Shown: in pieces, positions 4,981 through 9,477 of the stretch
How the letters are laid out: every line of letters begins with the position of its first letter
Position numbering within the stretch: position 1 is the first letter of the stretch
Assembly (NCBI GenBank): GCA_023251335.1
Contig: JAHEZA010000056.1
Location: 1-9,477, forward strand
Length of the DNA: 9,477 nt
Source: Chitinophagaceae bacterium
Lineage (GTDB): Bacteria > Bacteroidota > Bacteroidia > Chitinophagales > Chitinophagaceae
Direction: 5' to 3'
The notes under the pieces: generated by a model
Database searches by the model: none
The model's input: the letters and a program-made list of their open reading frames with translations, nothing else
What the model was told of the DNA's origin: nothing
Position numbers and translations under genes: made by a program

Positions 4981-7146
4981 ATGAAAAACGCATTATTTAT
5001 TCTTTTACTGGTAGCATTCAATTCTCGCGCGCACGCGCAGGATACTTCTTATCGTCACAAATTGAGCGATACCCTAATGCTGGAAAATATAGAAATCACT
5101 TCTATAAGAGCCGCAGATAAAGCGCCGTTTACAAAAACAGATATCAACAAGAAAGAAATAGCCAAAGTAAATCTCGGACAAGATCTCCCATTTATCTTAA
5201 ATCAAACTCCTTCAGTAGTTGTTAATTCAGATGCCGGGAACGGAGTAGGATATACGGGTATCCATATCCGTGGTACCGATGCGTCACGCATCAACGTAAC
5301 ACTGAACGGGATACCATATAATGATGCAGAAAGTCAGGGTACTTTTTTTGTGGATTTACCGGATGTGGCGTCCTCTTTAAATTCTATCCAGATACAACGT
5401 GGAGTAGGTACTTCATCAAACGGACCTGGCGCATTTGGAGCCACCATCAATCTTTCTACAAACGAAGTGAACAAAGAAAAATACTTCGAATTAAATAATA
5501 GCTATGGCTCCTTTAACACCTGGAAAAATACACTGAAGTTGGGTACAGGGCTGATTGGAAACCATTTTTTAATCGATGCCAGGGTTTCGCGAATTTCAAG
5601 TGATGGATACATTGACCGTGCAACATCGGATTTGAAATCGCTCTATTTTAGCGCGGCATATATCAACGATAAAAGTTCATTACGATTTAATATGATCAGT
5701 GGAAAAGAAAAAACGTACCAGGCATGGAATGGCGTTCCTGAGAGCTATCTCGACAGCGCGCGAACTTATAATTCTTCAGGAACGCAAAAGCCCGGAACTC
5801 CTTATGCAAACGAAACGGATAATTACACACAAACGCATTATCAGCTTTTTTACAATCACAAAATCAATAATGTAATCAGCTATAATGTGGACGCATTTCT
5901 TACAAGAGGTAAAGGATATTATGAAGAATACAGGGCAGATCAGTCCTTTGAGGATTATTATCTTCCCGATATCATTAGCGGAACTGATACGATTACTTCC
6001 ACCGATCTTATAAAACAACTTTGGCTCGACAATTATTTTTATGGAAGTATTTTTTCCGCACAATATCATAAAAACAAAACGCGAATCACGTTTGGCGGCG
6101 GACTAACTCAATACAATGGGAAGCATTATGATATGGTAACATGGGCCCAGCAAGGATGCCCGGAGAATTATAAATATTATAATGCACCTGCAACAAAGAG
6201 TGATTTGAATTTATACGCCAAGTGGATGCAATCATTTGGCTCCGGCTTTACCGGGTTTTTGGATCTCCAGGGGCATTTTATAAATTACAGAATAAACGGA
6301 TTCGAAGATCATCCGGATATGGTGATAGATGAAAAATATACTTTCTTTAATCCAAAAGCCGGCATCTCTTTTAATAGAAATAATTACCGGGCTTATCTTT
6401 CTGTTTCTGTTGCGTCTAAAGAACCCAACCGTGATGACTTCGAAGCTGGTGTCAACCAAATACCCAAACCGGAAAGATTATATGATCTGGAACTGGGCAT
6501 GGAAAGAAGTGAGCACAAGTATAATTACGGTGCTACATTTTATTATATGTATTATCACAATCAATTAGTAAATACCGGAAAAATAAATGATGTGGGTGCT
6601 TATACCAGGACAAACACGCCTGAGAGTTATCGTGCTGGTATTGAGTTGCAGGGTGCTGTAGCACCCGCAAAATGGTTTAATCTTTCAGGTAATATTTCTT
6701 TCAGCGAAAATAAAATTAAAGATTTCACTGAGTATATAGATGATTATGATAATGGGTCGCAAAAGGAAAATATTTATCATAATACAGACATATCCTTTTC
6801 GCCGGACATCGTTGGGGCAGCAAGCATCAATTTTGTCCCGATAAAAAATGGAGAGATTAGTTTGCAATCGAAATATGTAGGAAGGCAATTTTTGGATAAT
6901 ACATCTCATGTGGACAGAAGTGTAGATCCATATTTTTTGGAAAATGCGCAACTCTCTTACACGCTAAGCAGAAAATTTTTTAAGAATGTAACTTTTGTTT
7001 TCCAGGTAAATAATTTGTTTAATAAAATGTATCAATCCAGCGGCTATACGTACAATTACATTTACGACGGCGCACTTTCTGTAGAAAATTATTACTATCC
7101 TATGGCAGGCACCAATTTTATGGCTGCGATAAATATTGGATTATGA
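4981..7146 (+). CDS. TonB-dependent outer-membrane receptor, probably for thiamin or a precursor
   Basis: A 721-residue protein with a signal peptide (cleavage near AHA-Q, residue 19), a TonB-box-like stretch (ENIEITSIRA, about 35-44) and a plug domain (about 50-160) containing LPFILNQTPSVVV, IHIRGTD, VTLNGIPYNDAESQ and IQIQRGVGTSSNGPGAFGATINL. A long beta-barrel follows, with NYRAYLSVSVASKEPNRDDF and ends in the aromatic-rich strand typical of outer-membrane proteins (final residues AAINIGL). It has no N-terminal carboxypeptidase-like extension, so it is a plain transport receptor, not a SusC type. The TPP riboswitch directly ahead points to thiamin or a thiamin precursor as substrate. TPP-regulated receptors of this kind (OMR1/OMthi) are known in Bacteroidota. 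No inner-membrane PnuT or thiamin kinase gene follows, as it does in Bacteroides; such genes would have to lie elsewhere. Confidence 0.9.
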   Translation: MKNALFILLLVAFNSRAHAQDTSYRHKLSDTLMLENIEITSIRAADKAPFTKTDINKKEIAKVNLGQDLPFILNQTPSVVVNSDAGNGVGYTGIHIRGTDASRINVTLNGIPYNDAESQGTFFVDLPDVASSLNSIQIQRGVGTSSNGPGAFGATINLSTNEVNKEKYFELNNSYGSFNTWKNTLKLGTGLIGNHFLIDARVSRISSDGYIDRATSDLKSLYFSAAYINDKSSLRFNMISGKEKTYQAWNGVPESYLDSARTYNSSGTQKPGTPYANETDNYTQTHYQLFYNHKINNVISYNVDAFLTRGKGYYEEYRADQSFEDYYLPDIISGTDTITSTDLIKQLWLDNYFYGSIFSAQYHKNKTRITFGGGLTQYNGKHYDMVTWAQQGCPENYKYYNAPATKSDLNLYAKWMQSFGSGFTGFLDLQGHFINYRINGFEDHPDMVIDEKYTFFNPKAGISFNRNNYRAYLSVSVASKEPNRDDFEAGVNQIPKPERLYDLELGMERSEHKYNYGATFYYMYYHNQLVNTGKINDVGAYTRTNTPESYRAGIELQGAVAPAKWFNLSGNISFSENKIKDFTEYIDDYDNGSQKENIYHNTDISFSPDIVGAASINFVPIKNGEISLQSKYVGRQFLDNTSHVDRSVDPYFLENAQLSYTLSRKFFKNVTFVFQVNNLFNKMYQSSGYTYNYIYDGALSVENYYYPMAGTNFMAAINIGL

Positions 7147-7150
7147 TCAT

Positions 7151-7178
7151 GCAGGGGCAGGTCGCGACCTGTCCCTGC
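7151..7178. repeat. 28-base palindromic (REP-like) element
   Basis: GCAGGG-G-CAGGTCG is followed directly by its complement CGACCTG-T-CCCTGC, so 13 of 14 positions pair and the last is a G-T wobble. It starts 4 bases after the receptor stop codon. It is much more GC-rich than its surroundings and has no T-run, so a simple terminator is unlikely. From memory, very similar palindromes with an AGGTCGCGACCT core occur dispersed in many genomes, which suggests an inserted repeat. It could still protect the 3' end of the receptor mRNA. Confidence 0.75.
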
Positions 7179-7275
7179 CAGCAAACCGACAAATAACACG
7201 AATTTTTATTTTTTATTCTAATCTTCCTTTCGTTAATCTTTCTACGTGCTGTATTATCTCCTTTTTTAAATGGAT

Positions 7276-7283
7276 TATCTTTG
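7276..7283 (+). promoter_or_regulatory. Promoter -7 box of ribBA
   Basis: TATCTTTG is identical to the box before the TPP riboswitch and lies 17 bases before the ribBA start codon, implying a leader of only about 10 bases. No FMN riboswitch pattern is seen in the gap 7147-7300. Confidence 0.55.
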
Positions 7284-7300
7284 CATTTTAATTAAATTAT

Positions 7301-8503
7301 ATGTTGGATAAAATACAAGATGCCATTGAAGATATTAAAAATGGGAAACTGGTGATAGTGGTAGATGATGAAGATCGCGAGAATGAAGGTGACTTTATTA
7401 CTTCTGCAAAAAATGTGACGCCTGAGATCATTAATTTTATGAGCAAACACGGACGGGGATTGATTTGTATGCCAATCTCTGAAAAACGATGTGACGAACT
7501 TGAGCTTAATTTAATGGTGAATAAAAATACAGCACTTCATGCTACGCCGTTCACGGTTAGTGTGGATCTTTTAGGGCATGGATGTACTACCGGAATCTCT
7601 GCACATGACCGCGCAAAAACGGTACAAGCTATTATTAATCCAAAAACCAAACCAGAAGATTTGGGAAGGCCGGGACATATTTTTCCGCTTCGCGCAAAGA
7701 ATGGAGGTGTTTTAAGAAGGACCGGCCACACGGAAGCAACCATTGATCTTGCAAAAATTGCAGGTCATGGCGATGCGGGAGTGTTGGTAGAAATAATGAA
7801 TGAAGATGGTACGATGGCGCGCCTGCCCCAGCTTCGTGAAATCGCGAACAAGCACGATTTGAAACTAATTTCTATAAAAGACCTGATTGCATATAGACTG
7901 GAGAAGGAAACCTTGATAAAAGAAGAAGTGCGTGTAAAAATGCCTACGAAATATGGCGAGTTTGAACTGATTGCTTTTACACAGTTGAACACTGGTGAAG
8001 TGCATATGGCGCTCAAAAAAGGCGATTGGGAAAAAGACGAGCCCGTGTTGGTGAGAGTGCATTCCAGTTGTATGACGGGTGATATCCTGGGATCACTCAG
8101 GTGCGATTGTGGCGACCAATTACACAACGCTATGAAGATGGTGCAGGCAGAAGGCAAAGGATTGGTATTGTATATGAACCAGGAAGGGCGTGGTATTGGA
8201 CTTCTTAATAAATTAAAAGCGTATCAACTTCAGGAGCAGGGATATGATACAGTAGAAGCAAATATTAAATTAGGTTTTTCGATGGATGAAAGAGATTACG
8301 GGGTAGGAGCGCAAATATTAAGAAAGCTAAATATTTCCAAATTAAAACTCATCAGTAATAACCCTAAAAAACGTGCAGGCCTTCTCGGCTATGGTCTTGA
8401 AATAGTGGATACCGTTCCGATTGAAATACTTCCTAACCAACACAATGAAAAATACCTGGAGACTAAAAGAGATAAGATGGGGCATAAGATCCTTGCCAAA
8501 TAA
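7301..8503 (+). CDS. ribBA: Bifunctional 3,4-dihydroxy-2-butanone-4-phosphate synthase / GTP cyclohydrolase II
   Basis: This 400-residue fusion covers the two entry reactions of riboflavin synthesis: ribulose 5-phosphate to dihydroxybutanone phosphate and formate (RibB, about 1-200), and GTP ring opening (RibA, about 205-400). RibB motifs are intact: [10 protein letters not shown] (22-31), [29 protein letters not shown] and GHTEA. RibA has the zinc triad C257, C268 and C270 ([16 protein letters not shown]) and the catalytic arginine motif QEGRGIG (R297), followed by [11 protein letters not shown] and [12 protein letters not shown]. Nothing is missing, so both activities are expected. It acts in the cytoplasm. 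The ATG is close to the promoter box, and the length is typical for the family. It stands alone between the receptor and the E2 gene. Confidence 0.96.
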   Translation: MLDKIQDAIEDIKNGKLVIVVDDEDRENEGDFITSAKNVTPEIINFMSKHGRGLICMPISEKRCDELELNLMVNKNTALHATPFTVSVDLLGHGCTTGISAHDRAKTVQAIINPKTKPEDLGRPGHIFPLRAKNGGVLRRTGHTEATIDLAKIAGHGDAGVLVEIMNEDGTMARLPQLREIANKHDLKLISIKDLIAYRLEKETLIKEEVRVKMPTKYGEFELIAFTQLNTGEVHMALKKGDWEKDEPVLVRVHSSCMTGDILGSLRCDCGDQLHNAMKMVQAEGKGLVLYMNQEGRGIGLLNKLKAYQLQEQGYDTVEANIKLGFSMDERDYGVGAQILRKLNISKLKLISNNPKKRAGLLGYGLEIVDTVPIEILPNQHNEKYLETKRDKMGHKILAK

Positions 8504-8523
8504 TCAGCGAATACGCAAATTAG

Positions 8524-8552
8524 CGAATTGGCTAATTAACTAATTCGTTTTT
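8524..8552 (+). terminator. Probable terminator of ribBA
   Basis: CGAATTGG (8524-8531) pairs with CTAATTCG (8540-8547), with one G-T wobble and an 8-base loop, and five Ts follow. The stem is AT-rich and therefore weak, but position and T-run fit a terminator 20 bases after the ribBA stop. Confidence 0.5.
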
Positions 8553-8554
8553 CT

Positions 8555-8562
8555 TATTTTTG
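8555..8562 (+). promoter_or_regulatory. Promoter -7 box of the E2 gene
   Basis: TATTTTTG fits TAnnTTTG. A TTG at 8528-8530 lies 24 bases upstream, somewhat far for the -33 element. The implied leader is about 35 bases. Confidence 0.45.
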
Positions 8563-8603
8563 ATGAATCATTGTTTCATCCATTTAAAGTTTAAAATTTT
8601 TAT

Positions 8604-9477
8604 ATGAGCACGATAGACCTGGTAATGCCTAAGTTGGGAGAAAGCATTATGGAAGCCACTATTTTGAAATGGCATAAAAAGCCGGGAGATAGAGTAGAGA
8701 TGGACGAAACCGTGCTTGACATCGCTACTGACAAGGTAGATAGTGAAGTGCCCTCTACTGCCGAAGGAACTATCACTGAAATTCTTTATAATGAAAATGA
8801 CGTAGTTCCTGTCGGACAAGTAATTGCCAGGGTTAATACGAACGGCGACAATTTTGAAGCGGTTCCGGACGAACAAAAATCTACCGAACCCGAGCATGAA
8901 GAAGCAGATGTGGTGGAGGAGGTGCCTTATCAGCCGGAAGAAAAAAGAACAGTTAATAATGGAGGTTCCGGAATTCGATTTTATTCTCCCTTGGTTTTGA
9001 ATATAGCTTCCAGCGAAGGGATTTCAATGAGTGAACTGGAAAACATCGAAGGTACCGGGCAGGATGGCAGGGTGAGTAAAAAAGATATTATGACCTACCT
9101 GGAAAACAGAAAAAGTACACCGCAACATCAGAGGCCTGCCACGTCACCATCTTCACAGGTACACGAAGTTCCGGCTACAACATCAAAACAATATGCACCT
9201 ACTGTTTATACAGGCAATGTAGAAATTATAGAAATGGACCGCATGCGCAAGATGATAGCAAAGCACATGATAGACAGCCAGAACACCAGCGCGCACGTTA
9301 CAAGCTTTTCAGAATGCGATGTTACGAATATGGTTTTGTGGCGTGAAAAAGTGAAGAAAGATTTTGAAAAAAGAGAAGGGGAAAAAATTACGTTCACACC
9401 ATTGTTTGTGGAAGCGGTGGTGAAGTGCATAAAAAAATATCCGCTTATTAACAGCAGCGTGGACGGCGATAATATCA
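8604..9477 (+). CDS. 2-oxo acid dehydrogenase E2 acyltransferase (lipoyl-dependent), 3' end outside window
   Basis: The frame is open from ATG 8604 to the edge, 291 codons plus one base, about two thirds of a usual 400-450-residue E2. Domains run in the standard order. First is a lipoyl domain (about 3-76), with MPKLGESIMEATILKW and the lipoylated lysine K44 in ATDKVDSEV. An acidic linker follows, then a peripheral subunit-binding domain (about 125-168: RFYSPLVLNIASSEGI, GTGQDGRVSKKDI). After a Thr/Ser/Pro-rich linker the catalytic core begins at about 206 (MDRMRKMIAKHMIDSQNTSAHV, then FTPLFVEAVVKCIKKYPLIN). The catalytic HxxxD lies beyond the edge. The protein forms the core of a cytoplasmic complex passing acyl groups to CoA. 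The sequence looks most like branched-chain or generic Bacteroidota E2 proteins; succinyl transfer cannot be excluded. Confidence 0.93.
   Translation, partial: MSTIDLVMPKLGESIMEATILKWHKKPGDRVEMDETVLDIATDKVDSEVPSTAEGTITEILYNENDVVPVGQVIARVNTNGDNFEAVPDEQKSTEPEHEEADVVEEVPYQPEEKRTVNNGGSGIRFYSPLVLNIASSEGISMSELENIEGTGQDGRVSKKDIMTYLENRKSTPQHQRPATSPSSQVHEVPATTSKQYAPTVYTGNVEIIEMDRMRKMIAKHMIDSQNTSAHVTSFSECDVTNMVLWREKVKKDFEKREGEKITFTPLFVEAVVKCIKKYPLINSSVDGDNI

Noticed and set aside
7147..7300. FMN riboswitch ahead of ribBA
   Set aside because: The conserved RFN-element blocks are absent and the predicted leader is only about 10 bases.
4981..8503. Single thiamin-riboflavin operon
   Set aside because: A palindrome and a separate -7 box lie in the 154-base gap between the receptor and ribBA, so co-transcription is not supported.

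Overview
The window looks like chromosomal DNA from a Bacteroidota bacterium, probably a Chitinophagales/Sphingobacteriales-type lineage. The pointers are AT-rich gaps, TAnnTTTG-type -7 promoter boxes with no clear Shine-Dalgarno sites, a GIN-domain (DUF2807) protein, a TonB-dependent receptor behind a TPP riboswitch, a fused RibBA and a Bacteroidota-style small GIY-YIG protein. This assignment rests on family resemblance; no 16S or phylogeny is available here.

Left part (1-2510). A long minus-strand gene enters from the left edge and starts at 1662. Its product has the fold and collinear motifs of a type I restriction-modification methyltransferase subunit (HsdM), but its SAM-binding and catalytic motifs are altered and it gains a transmembrane segment followed by a probable periplasmic tail. 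Just upstream on the same strand lies the decayed C-terminus of another gene (1669-1863). A VOC/bleomycin-resistance-like protein follows on the plus strand and ends at a strong hairpin terminator.

Middle (2540-3134), read on the minus strand. An initiator tRNA-fMet gene and its terminator are followed by two chimeric tRNA-like repeats. These carry the 3' half of the tRNA with a palindrome in place of the 3' side of the anticodon stem and the variable region. The repeats flank a small, intact GIY-YIG nuclease ORF whose stop codon is two bases from the second repeat. This is the best candidate for a mobile or homing-like unit in the window.

Right part (3211-9477). A lipoprotein with an esterase-D-like fold but no catalytic serine or histidine converges on a secreted GIN-domain protein. 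Next come a TPP riboswitch and a TonB-dependent outer-membrane receptor, presumably for thiamin or a precursor, and then a dispersed-type palindrome. ribBA (riboflavin synthesis) and the E2 acyltransferase of a 2-oxo acid dehydrogenase complex (cut by the right edge) complete the window. The last three genes share a loose coenzyme theme (thiamin uptake, riboflavin synthesis, and an E2 whose complex uses TPP, FAD and lipoate). Each has its own promoter-like signal, so they are probably neighbours and not one operon.

The most unusual items are the membrane-anchored HsdM-like pseudo-methyltransferase, the tRNA-fMet/palindrome chimeras around GIY-YIG, and the esterase-fold lipoprotein without catalytic residues.
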